Positions 1-7,453 of a stretch of DNA of 64,000 bases are shown one piece after another. The notes under the pieces were generated by a model that worked only from the letters and a program-made list of their open reading frames with translations, was not told where the DNA came from and did no database searches. How positions within the stretch are numbered: the stretch's first letter is position 1; every line of letters starts with the position of its first letter. Where the stretch lies: NCBI RefSeq assembly GCF_007570825.1, contig NZ_SUNB01000005.1:62001-126000 (forward strand), given 5' to 3'. Made by a program: the position numbers and the translations under genes. The stretch is from Pleionea sediminis. Lineage in GTDB: Bacteria; Pseudomonadota; Gammaproteobacteria; Enterobacterales; Kangiellaceae.

Positions 1-62
1 TCGATTATGCTGAAAAACGTTATCAAGAATACTTTAATGCTCGTAAAGATAACATCACTTAA
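1..62 (+). CDS. C-terminal end of an unidentified protein (partial)
   Basis: An open frame runs in from the left edge and stops at TAA (60-62). The last 19 codons are charged and helical (DYAEKRYQEYFNARKDNIT). A terminator hairpin lies about 20 bp downstream, as expected for a real gene end. Nothing more can be said without the upstream sequence. Confidence 0.5.
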   Translation, partial: DYAEKRYQEYFNARKDNIT

Positions 63-83
63 TGTGACAGTGTTTCTGAGTTT

Positions 84-110
84 TAAACGACCTCATAACG
101 AGGTCGTTTA
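84..110 (+). terminator. Intrinsic terminator-like hairpin after the left-edge gene
   Basis: A perfect 11-bp stem (taaacgacctc at 84-94 pairing with 100-110) closes a 5-nt loop. The T-rich flanks on both sides would let it work in either direction. It separates the partial left-edge gene from the hydrolase at 235. Confidence 0.75.
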
Positions 111-234
111 ATTGGAACGATTGATTTTTGCTATTCAGTCTTGTTTTAATAGATTCATAAGCAAAGAAGTTGAAGGAATCTATAAACTTCTGTAATCTCA
201 CCATCAAATCTCGTCTAACGCAATATTCTCATTT

Positions 235-1119
235 ATGTACCAAGAATCTTTATTTGTTCCAGTTGCTGACCACCAGCTTCATCTACGCCATATTTGGCGT
301 GATAATGGTGGAGCACCTGTCTTGATGCTCCATGGTGCTATAGAAAATGGAAAAATATTCTACACGGAATCCAATAAAGGGCTGGGAAGTTTTTTAGCCA
401 GACAAGGTTTAGATGTCTTTGTTGCTGACTTTCGCGGTCGAGGGCAGAGTCAGCCGAGTTTGTATGAGTCTCAAAATCATGGACAGTATCACTCAATTAC
501 TGAAGATATTCCGGCATTGATTGAATTTATCCATCAGCAAACCAATCAACCGGTTCATATTGTTTGTCATTCGTGGGGAGGCGTATTGGCTGCCAGTACC
601 ATGGTGCGTTTTCCAGAGTTGAGAAGTAAGATAAAAAGCTATTTATGTTTTGGTACAAAGCGTCAGATAACGGTTTGGAATTTTGAACGATTGTTAAAAA
701 TCAGCCTAATTTGGAAACGATTTTCGCCGTGGATCGCAAAAAGAAAAGGTTACTTGGATGCGAAAAAATTGAAGATAGGTTCTGATGGTGAAACGCTTGA
801 TACCTTAAAAGAAGGTGTATCCTGGGTTAAGATTGGACCATGGCAGGATCCTGTAGACAGTTTTGACTATGAGTCGGCAGCAAAACATTATGATTGGCCA
901 CCGACCTGGCACATTACCGGACTTAAAGATAAGGCTTTAGGCCATGAAAAAGACGTGAAGGTATTTATGGCAGAATGTCATAATCCTGATGCGGATTTTA
1001 GTTTGTTATCGAAAGCAACGGGAAACCACGTGGATTATGATCATATTAATATACTGACTCACCCCAAAAGTGAAATGGATCATTTTCCAAAAGTTGCCGC
1101 CTGGTTAAACAAACATTAA
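235..1119 (+). CDS. Alpha/beta hydrolase
   Basis: The protein has 294 residues and an alpha/beta-hydrolase fold with no signal peptide, so it is probably cytoplasmic. An oxyanion-loop HG motif (MLHGAIENGK) lies near residue 31. The nucleophile elbow is CHSWGG with Ser113. Asp232 (TGLKDKALG) and His270 (DYDHINIL) are plausible triad partners. The length and a likely cap region (residues 140-215) suit monoglyceride-lipase or serine-aminopeptidase-like esterases, but the substrate cannot be told. It stands alone behind a terminator and converges on the diguanylate cyclase gene with a 12-bp gap. Class is confident, function is not. Confidence 0.85.
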   Translation: MYQESLFVPVADHQLHLRHIWRDNGGAPVLMLHGAIENGKIFYTESNKGLGSFLARQGLDVFVADFRGRGQSQPSLYESQNHGQYHSITEDIPALIEFIHQQTNQPVHIVCHSWGGVLAASTMVRFPELRSKIKSYLCFGTKRQITVWNFERLLKISLIWKRFSPWIAKRKGYLDAKKLKIGSDGETLDTLKEGVSWVKIGPWQDPVDSFDYESAAKHYDWPPTWHITGLKDKALGHEKDVKVFMAECHNPDADFSLLSKATGNHVDYDHINILTHPKSEMDHFPKVAAWLNKH

Positions 1120-1131
1120 TGGCTAACACTT

Positions 1132-2184
1132 TTAGTCTTTTTTCTTGTGGCGTTCGCATAATTCGACCCGATTTCTGCCGCTATCTTTTGCAATATATAA
1201 AGCAACGTCGGCTTGTTTAAGCAGTGTTTCTGCTCTGATTTGTCGCTCGAAAGTTTCGAGCGCGGCAACGCCAAAACTGCACGTAATATTAATTTCAATA
1301 TCGTCTTGTCGAAATATGTATTGCTCAACTCTCTCGCGCACTCGTTCTGCGACCAGTACACCTTTCTCTGAGTCTGAATTTGTTAAGACGATAACGAATT
1401 CTTCGCCCCCAAATCGTGCCACCCAGTCTGTTCCATCCCGAATGCAGGTTTGTGCAATATCGACAAACGACTTTAAGATTGAATCTCCTACGCTGTGTCC
1501 ATAAGAATCATTTATTTTTTTAAAGTGATCAACATCAACAAAGATAACGGTAAGCGGGTAGTGAATGCGTAAACTGCGATTGATTTCTTTGGGCAGTTCT
1601 TTATCGAGATAAAGACGGTTATAGCACCCGGTTAATGGATCCCGTCTTGATATTTGTTTTACTTTGTTGGCTAAATTGAGAAAATTTTGGATCAGTTTAA
1701 ATCCCATAAATGCGAAAAAGATAAAGTAGAGAATTAAGAACGACATGATGAGTAGGCGAGCAAATCCGGGTACTACCGCCCAATCAATGTCGAATAAATA
1801 CATGCCACCAAATGACACGAGTGATGTGAGCATTATCGTGCTTATAAGTAACTTTAAAGCACCGATAAATGTCGCGTTGGTGAGTAAGACAAGTAACACA
1901 GCGAAAAGAATTTCTTCTCCTGGCGCTATGAGAAATATGCACGATGTTAACACCGCATCGATATGCATATTAATCACTTCCTGGCGTTTTGTCGTCCACC
2001 TGGCAGCCAATAAAATAGCGGTAAAGGGCCATAGTAGACCGGCGATCAGCACAAATATCGCCGGAACCTCTACGAGCCTTTCACCACTGACCACTCCGGC
2101 GATTAAAAGGTACGTATAGGCAGCCAACAAACGTGGCAAAAAATTAATCTTTGCTACTGGGTGCGCTTTTTTTATAAATTTCAA
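1132..2184 (-). CDS. Membrane-bound diguanylate cyclase (MASE2-like sensor + GGDEF)
   Basis: The protein makes cyclic di-GMP from two GTP at the inner membrane. Residues 15-165 hold about five or six hydrophobic helices resembling the MASE2 sensor of AdrA/DgcC-type cyclases. The GGDEF domain starts at RRDPLTGCYNR (about 177) and carries the active motif GGEEF. Metal/GTP residues are visible in VDHFKKINDSYGHSVGD. The inhibitory I-site RxxD, expected five residues before GGEEF, reads DGTD, so product inhibition is probably absent. No EAL domain or PAS domain is present. It is transcribed alone and convergently with the hydrolase gene. Confidence 0.92.
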   Translation of the reverse strand: MKFIKKAHPVAKINFLPRLLAAYTYLLIAGVVSGERLVEVPAIFVLIAGLLWPFTAILLAARWTTKRQEVINMHIDAVLTSCIFLIAPGEEILFAVLLVLLTNATFIGALKLLISTIMLTSLVSFGGMYLFDIDWAVVPGFARLLIMSFLILYFIFFAFMGFKLIQNFLNLANKVKQISRRDPLTGCYNRLYLDKELPKEINRSLRIHYPLTVIFVDVDHFKKINDSYGHSVGDSILKSFVDIAQTCIRDGTDWVARFGGEEFVIVLTNSDSEKGVLVAERVRERVEQYIFRQDDIEINITCSFGVAALETFERQIRAETLLKQADVALYIAKDSGRNRVELCERHKKKD

Positions 2185-2363
2185 AGGGTTAGCTTATAAA
2201 AAAGTTTGAGTTCTTATTAAAGACTAAACTATATCTTGCGATTTTTCACGATTAATTGATGGTTGTATTGAGAGCTATGCTCTTGATGCCTAACAAGCCG
2301 ATAGTCGCATCGCTGTTTCATCTTTGAGCATATTTTTACGTATCCATTGTTGCATTTAATTCA

Positions 2364-3542
2364 CTAGTCAATAAAGTTAATTGCTTCATCCAGATATTCA
2401 ACCAAAATATCCAATTGCTCTGTCGTATGCGACGCGGATACATGGATTCTAATAAGAGATTCTCCTTCCGGAGTATTCGGATAACACAGTCCACTTACAA
2501 GAATATTTTTAACAAACAAGTATTCGACTATCTTTTGCGCTCTCAGAGTGCTGCCGACAACAATACTCACCATGGGATGATCGTTAAATAAAAGTTTCCA
2601 GTCTTTAAGGGCTATTTTTTCTTTTAAATAATTTGCATTGCTTTTTAATTGCTCAATTGCCGATACATCTTGTTCCAGAATATCGATTGCTTTCATAATG
2701 ACAGCGGCGTTAACGGGGGCAATTGGTTCCGATAAAATATAGGGTTTAGCACTTTGTCGCAGCCAGTTGATCAAGGTGCGATCACCACCGATAAATCCAC
2801 CACTAACGTGACCCAGTGCGTTTGCAAATGAACCCGTGACCAAATCTTGCTTATCTTGTAAATTGAGTTCACTGAACAGACCGCGACCGTTCTCACCCAA
2901 AATACCTAAGCCAAGACTGTCGTCTACCACACTAATGGCATCATAAGATTCTTTGAATTCTTGAATGCGCTCTAAATTTGCGTATTCACCATTGGCGTTA
3001 AAAACTGCGTCAGTAACGATCATTCGAAAACGAGCATTTTCGGAGCACTTAATATGGTACTCCAAATTCTCATCGTCTTTATTTTTGTAATACACCGCTT
3101 TAGCTCGCGATAAGCGAATACTGTCAACTAAGGTGAGATTTGTCATTTCGTCGAGAAATATTACGTCACGCTCACTGGTAAGAGGTTCAAACAAACTCAT
3201 GTTTGCCGTGTAGATCGAGGGGAAAACCATACAATCTTCAAGAAATAAAAATTCGCACAATCGTTCTTCGAGTGACTTAAATAAGTCCAGAGTTCCTATA
3301 AATGTTCTGGATGACGTGCTGCCCATGCCGTATTTGCGTATCGCATCTAGCGCCGTAGCCTGGAGTTCTTCATTAGTGCGCCAGCCTAAAAAATCATTAT
3401 CGATAAAGTTATGTGCTTTGAATTCACCAAAGTCAACTTGCATGCCATCCGATTGACTGACATTAATTTCATGACGTAATAATCCCGCAGCATCCATATT
3501 CGTCATTTCTTTGGCGAATAACTTTTTCATTTTTTCAGACAT
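2364..3542 (-). CDS. Alpha-oxoamine-synthase-fold protein lacking the PLP lysine (LCB1-like pseudoenzyme)
   Basis: The 392 residues align by eye end to end with the KBL / AONS / serine palmitoyltransferase family. Landmarks include KYGMGSTSSRTFIGTLDL (about 70-87), VTDAVFNANGEYANL (176-190) and LGENGRG (215-221). Key PLP residues are replaced. The catalytic lysine (FGKALG in active enzymes) is Asn241 in FANALG. The second His of the DxxH pair is Leu210 in DDSLGLG, and the PLP-stacking His is Asn135. Only Asp207 remains. The eukaryotic SPT subunit LCB1/SPTLC1 shows the same losses and is catalytically silent in a heterodimer. This gene is the last of the motor operon, 17 bp after its neighbour, with no active partner visible in the window. 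I infer a binding or structural role. Confidence 0.8.
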   Translation of the reverse strand: MSEKMKKLFAKEMTNMDAAGLLRHEINVSQSDGMQVDFGEFKAHNFIDNDFLGWRTNEELQATALDAIRKYGMGSTSSRTFIGTLDLFKSLEERLCEFLFLEDCMVFPSIYTANMSLFEPLTSERDVIFLDEMTNLTLVDSIRLSRAKAVYYKNKDDENLEYHIKCSENARFRMIVTDAVFNANGEYANLERIQEFKESYDAISVVDDSLGLGILGENGRGLFSELNLQDKQDLVTGSFANALGHVSGGFIGGDRTLINWLRQSAKPYILSEPIAPVNAAVIMKAIDILEQDVSAIEQLKSNANYLKEKIALKDWKLLFNDHPMVSIVVGSTLRAQKIVEYLFVKNILVSGLCYPNTPEGESLIRIHVSASHTTEQLDILVEYLDEAINFID

Positions 3543-3559
3543 AACGATTCACTGCTCCT

Positions 3560-4156
3560 TTATCGTGCTGTTCCGATAAACCAAACGATAGCACTCATGC
3601 AATATTGCCAGGATAGGCTCTTCTGGTTGGTATAATCGAGGCAAAACTTATCAAGCCCTTGCGCCAAACATTGATAGTCATCGCCCTTACAGTTTGCCTC
3701 TGGTGTTAAAGAAAATTGGGTGACCAGTCTTGAGTACTTTTGTTCCAATCTGTTGACGATGATTTGCCGTGAATTGCCAGTGTTGTTCTTTAGTATTTGA
3801 TATCGCTCTGAACGAGGAATAAATACCACTTCACTGAGCTTGTTAACCACAATTATATCGGAGTAGAGCTCGCAGTTTAGCTTCTTTTTTTGACTTCTTA
3901 AGCTTTTGCAATTATCCATCGCGTATTGAATCAAACATTGGGTCCGTAAGCTCGACAGATTGGAGGCACAGTTATTGCGATCGACAACATTGATATAGCT
4001 ATTAACGTTATCAATATCTTTTTCTTGAGCACTGGTAATCGCGACTAAAACCTTTTCAATGTAATCAATGCGACTCTGTTGTTGATAGGGCATTGTTTCT
4101 GCCGCGAGCAATCCACAAAAAACTAACAAAATTAAAGGAGTAGTCAGCTGTTTCAT
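3560..4156 (-). CDS. Secreted Cys-containing protein of the motor operon
   Basis: The protein has 198 residues and I do not recognise the family. The N-terminus (MKQLTTPLILLVFCGLLAA) is a good signal peptide with cleavage near AAE, so it is probably periplasmic. The mature part holds about nine Cys residues (for example NNCASNL, TQCLIQYAMDNC, CKGDDYQC, FCLDY), suggesting disulfides. Its start overlaps the stop of the upstream 598-residue gene by 4 bp (ATGA), implying translational coupling. A periplasmic accessory of the channel complex is the simplest inference. Confidence 0.75.
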   Translation of the reverse strand: MKQLTTPLILLVFCGLLAAETMPYQQQSRIDYIEKVLVAITSAQEKDIDNVNSYINVVDRNNCASNLSSLRTQCLIQYAMDNCKSLRSQKKKLNCELYSDIIVVNKLSEVVFIPRSERYQILKNNTGNSRQIIVNRLEQKYSRLVTQFSLTPEANCKGDDYQCLAQGLDKFCLDYTNQKSLSWQYCMSAIVWFIGTAR

Positions 4157-5949
4157 AGGCGTCCATGATTCTTTATATACTCTACGCGGAATTTCTCAAC
4201 GTAGTTCTTAAGGTGAACATGATATGGATAGACTTCGAGAAGATCGTCTCTTTTTAAGATCCACTCATTGCCGAGAAAAATATCGGCGTCTTTAAGCACT
4301 TCCAGACGCGTTAAACGATATGAGGGTTGTTGTAAAAACTCATTCTCCGTTATAGCGGTACTTTCACTATCGGCGTCTTTCAGCTTGATATTGGATTGAC
4401 TGTTGTACTGTGTATAACGAAACTTATTTTCCATAGAGCTCGAAAACTGTTTATACATGAGTATTTGAGGGTCTCGGCCATCATCGGTTATTGGAAAAAA
4501 CCGAGTATTTACCTTAAATTGAGTATCTGCCAATTCTATTGTTGTTTGCGAAGTCTTACTCTTTCCATCGTCTCTACGCATGAAACATTGAAAGCTGACA
4601 AGTTCGTTTTTATCACGCAGTTGTTGCTCGCTTTTCGCTATCTTATTCTTGTTAAAAACGGTGTTCTTGGTATTGTCATCGCTCTTTGATTCACTAGCTG
4701 TCTCTTTGCTGGAGTCAATAGGCTCTACATCGTCAAGTTTTCTTAAGCTTTCATCAAGCGATAAAATTGTCTTTGCCAAATCGTGTCGCTTAAAAACAAG
4801 TTCAACTTCAGGCAACACTTTTTCTTTTGTTAAAAAACTTGTTGGGTTGTTGGCTAATTGTTCACAAGTATCTATCTCGGCATTCCAGTGAATGGTGTAT
4901 TCTTTGCAAAATCCGGCGGTGATATTGACTTTGGGGTTGAACAACAGTTGGCCATAAGCGTGTTCCAGATACTGGCTATACTTACGCTTCTCATCATCTG
5001 TAGCATTAATCGTATTAGTTTGATTTTGGAAATCTTCTAAGCATTGTCCAGGTAACAGTGTTTCAATCGCTTTGTGCAAATACTCAGGCTTTGGAAAAGG
5101 TAAGTTGGTCCAGATATGGTGCGACGCTCGAGGAGCGGCACTAATGGCGTATCTTTGATAATCTGTGAGTGCTTCGATTTGATCGAGTTGTGCTTCAAAC
5201 TTTTTCTTAATGTTTTTCACCTCGTTACCCGTGAAAAATACGACAGACTTGTCGATGAAGCTAGTAATTTGTCGAGTGAAATAATGGGCATAGGGTTCTT
5301 CTTTGCGGCGTTTTTCGCATACCTTGAGCTTTTCAACCTCCACCTTTTCCGGTTCACATTCTCCCAGGTCTTTGGCATATCCCAGCTCAAAAGCCTTAAG
5401 AATTAATGCACAGCCTGCTTTGGGAACCTGTTCTTCGACAACAGCCAGTTGTTCAGGACAAAAGTCGGAAGACGTTTGTAAAATTTCTCCGGGTAAGTCA
5501 GTCACTTTACTAAAGCCACGGTTGTCCAAGGTAATTAATGCCAATAAGAAAAAGATTGAGATACAACCTAGCTGACGTAAAACTAAAGGCAGCTCTTGCG
5601 CATTTACTTTTGATAAGTAGCTGATGGCAAAGCTCAAGTTGTTCTTTGTATATAGAGTGGTTGAGCCTTTGGGAATATTTTTAGGCTCAGTTAAATGAAG
5701 CAAGAACTTACTTTTTCTATCAAAGCTCCAAAATTTGAAAAATACGCTACCCAAAATTATGGAGAATAAGCCAATAAAAAACGAAAGGCTTTGGTTTAAA
5801 CTCTTTAAATAATCCAAATTTAAGACATCGGATCGATAAGCGAGCAACAAAAGACCAAATACAATTAAAAGAATAACAATGGAGTTGGTGCCAACATTGA
5901 TGTTGATCAACCCTTTTTTGTTACTGTTTAGATCGGAGTTTTGATTCAT
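4153..5949 (-). CDS. Large three-TM envelope protein of the motor operon
   Basis: The protein has 598 residues and the family is not recognised. Three hydrophobic segments lie in the first quarter: about 23-42 (IVILLIVFGLLLLAY), 54-74 (FFIGLFSIILGSVFF) and 124-140 (ISIFFLLALITL). After the third the chain is soluble for about 455 residues, with several Cys and a charged linker near 400-440. Three helices would place that C-terminal domain in the periplasm if the N-terminus is cytoplasmic. It overlaps both neighbours by 4 bp, lying between the MotB-like gene and the secreted Cys protein. It may be a periplasmic scaffold coupled to the channel. Confidence 0.8.
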   Translation of the reverse strand: MNQNSDLNSNKKGLININVGTNSIVILLIVFGLLLLAYRSDVLNLDYLKSLNQSLSFFIGLFSIILGSVFFKFWSFDRKSKFLLHLTEPKNIPKGSTTLYTKNNLSFAISYLSKVNAQELPLVLRQLGCISIFFLLALITLDNRGFSKVTDLPGEILQTSSDFCPEQLAVVEEQVPKAGCALILKAFELGYAKDLGECEPEKVEVEKLKVCEKRRKEEPYAHYFTRQITSFIDKSVVFFTGNEVKNIKKKFEAQLDQIEALTDYQRYAISAAPRASHHIWTNLPFPKPEYLHKAIETLLPGQCLEDFQNQTNTINATDDEKRKYSQYLEHAYGQLLFNPKVNITAGFCKEYTIHWNAEIDTCEQLANNPTSFLTKEKVLPEVELVFKRHDLAKTILSLDESLRKLDDVEPIDSSKETASESKSDDNTKNTVFNKNKIAKSEQQLRDKNELVSFQCFMRRDDGKSKTSQTTIELADTQFKVNTRFFPITDDGRDPQILMYKQFSSSMENKFRYTQYNSQSNIKLKDADSESTAITENEFLQQPSYRLTRLEVLKDADIFLGNEWILKRDDLLEVYPYHVHLKNYVEKFRVEYIKNHGRL

Positions 5950-6548
5950 TCGAGGTCAAACTTATTAATTATTTTGTCTTCAATGGTAATCCGTCGATTC
6001 TTCGACTTTGCTGCTCTTAAGGTTTGTCTTTGAGCTTCCGATATTTTACCTTCGAAGTCGGGTACTTCTTGCACCGCTGTGTTATCGGCGTGTGTGCAAA
6101 TAACAGCATGATCAGAAATGTCATCACTGTAGTTTTTTAATTCTTCGTAAGCGGCGTAGGCCCGTTGAAATCCAAGGTTAAAATTGTTTTCCTTCTTACC
6201 GTCACCGTCGGTATGGCCATGGATGATCAACATCCGCTTGGTCAATCCTCCTGTTTGGAAGTTAAGCACTTGACCCGTTTCGTCATAAAACAATTCTTTG
6301 AAAACTTCTTTACCTTCAGGGGAGATTTGCGATTTTCCAGGAGCGAAGAGTACATCTCCGGGCAAATTCAACATGCGGTCGGTAACATCGCCAATAGTTT
6401 CACTGACACCAATGTCCTTGCCTTGATTCAAAGACCAAAGTATGACAAAAAATACCATAATGATGGTCATCAAGTCGGTATAAATCACTTGCCAGGCGGC
6501 GGCGCCTGAATTTCTTGTTTTTTCAGTCTTTACAAACTTATTCATCAT
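5946..6548 (-). CDS. MotB/OmpA-type ion-channel subunit
   Basis: The protein has 200 residues. A short cytoplasmic N-terminus is followed by one TM helix (about 22-40, IYTDLMTIIMVFFVILWSL). Asp25 sits where MotB, ExbD and TolR carry the ion-binding aspartate. The C-terminal half is an OmpA-like peptidoglycan-binding domain with HGHTDGDG, the helix NFNLGFQRAYAAY and KNRRITIED near the end. This is the two-part stator layout: a channel helix anchored to the cell wall. It overlaps the MotA-like gene by 4 bp. ZorB of Zorya defence is organised similarly, but no ZorC/D/E genes are nearby. Flagellar MotB is unlikely because no motility genes are present. Confidence 0.88.
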   Translation of the reverse strand: MMNKFVKTEKTRNSGAAAWQVIYTDLMTIIMVFFVILWSLNQGKDIGVSETIGDVTDRMLNLPGDVLFAPGKSQISPEGKEVFKELFYDETGQVLNFQTGGLTKRMLIIHGHTDGDGKKENNFNLGFQRAYAAYEELKNYSDDISDHAVICTHADNTAVQEVPDFEGKISEAQRQTLRAAKSKNRRITIEDKIINKFDLE

Positions 6549-7453
6549 TCCACCTCAATGGTGTTTTTATTTTCCATGATGACCTGTAATGCGCGGCAGA
6601 AAGTTTCGTAATCGTAGTCTAAGTCGACCATACGGCGTTCAAACCGTGTTCCTATTATGCGGTAGATGGACGAGAATATTGCGCCATAAAGAGTAGTTTT
6701 AAGTGCTAATGCAAGTTGTGGTGACAAGGATTCCACGGTAACGTCAGAACCTAAACTATCAAACATAATAATCAATCCGATAATTGTTCCTATGAGACCA
6801 AAAAGAGGCATAACACTGGAAACAAAATCGAAGTTAGATGTGGAAGACTCATAAAGTTCGTGACACTCAACGTAGTAAGAGTGAGCAACAAACTCAGCGT
6901 AATCAAAGTTTTTACCCGATGAAACAACTTCTTGAATATCACGTGAGAGAGGATTGTCGGGTAATCGAATGGCCGATCCTTGTCGTACCAGTCCGACCGC
7001 GACACTGCCATCTCGGCCGCGCTGAATGTTGAGTTCATTTTGCAGTGCGATTAACGTTTGTTGAATGTTAGAGGCTCGTTCATTCAGATGTTTTGACGAG
7101 AAAAAGATTATGAACGATGAAAACATCAACTTAATCAGTGCAAGACCTGTGACATAAATGAGTAGGCCAATAGAGATGGTAAACATGGAAATGAAATAGT
7201 TTTCGGTAATAAAAAAAACCGATGCAACGAGTAACATAATTCCAAAACCAATCAAGCCGACAAAACCTGCTCCAGCGGCTGACTGCTTAACTTCTCGTGT
7301 ACTTTTATTAAAAGATGGAAAAAAAGTGCCTTTAGACTTTTTGTTGTCATCATCGGCAGATACATCTTGCGACGATAAGTCGTCTAATGTTGTATCCTCT
7401 GTTGATGCGTCAGGATTACTCACGTCTTCTAAATCGTCATTTTCTCTCGTCAT
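6545..7453 (-). CDS. MotA/TolQ/ExbB-type ion-channel subunit
   Basis: The protein has 302 residues with four TM helices at about 60-80, 85-112, 205-228 and 238-260. The second hydrophobic pair (MPLFGLIGTIIGLIIMF, then LALALKTTLYGAIFSSIYRI) is the conserved MotA_ExbB core lining the ion path. The first 45 residues are acidic and Ser-rich and look disordered. About 90 cytoplasmic residues lie between TM2 and TM3. With the MotB-like product it should form a 5:2 ion-driven stator in the inner membrane. Unlike ZorA it has no long coiled-coil tail. Its start overlaps the upstream 761-residue gene by 17 bp. Confidence 0.9.
   Translation of the reverse strand: MTRENDDLEDVSNPDASTEDTTLDDLSSQDVSADDDNKKSKGTFFPSFNKSTREVKQSAAGAGFVGLIGFGIMLLVASVFFITENYFISMFTISIGLLIYVTGLALIKLMFSSFIIFFSSKHLNERASNIQQTLIALQNELNIQRGRDGSVAVGLVRQGSAIRLPDNPLSRDIQEVVSSGKNFDYAEFVAHSYYVECHELYESSTSNFDFVSSVMPLFGLIGTIIGLIIMFDSLGSDVTVESLSPQLALALKTTLYGAIFSSIYRIIGTRFERRMVDLDYDYETFCRALQVIMENKNTIEVE

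Noticed and set aside
1145-1504. Plus-strand frame of 119 codons over the diguanylate cyclase gene
   Set aside because: It lies entirely over the GGDEF coding region in an antisense frame, with Ser/Arg-rich composition typical of such shadows and no RBS.
5946-7453. Zorya anti-phage system
   Set aside because: ZorA/ZorB-like subunits are present, but no ZorC, ZorD helicase-nuclease or ZorE is near, and the MotA-like protein lacks the long ZorA tail.
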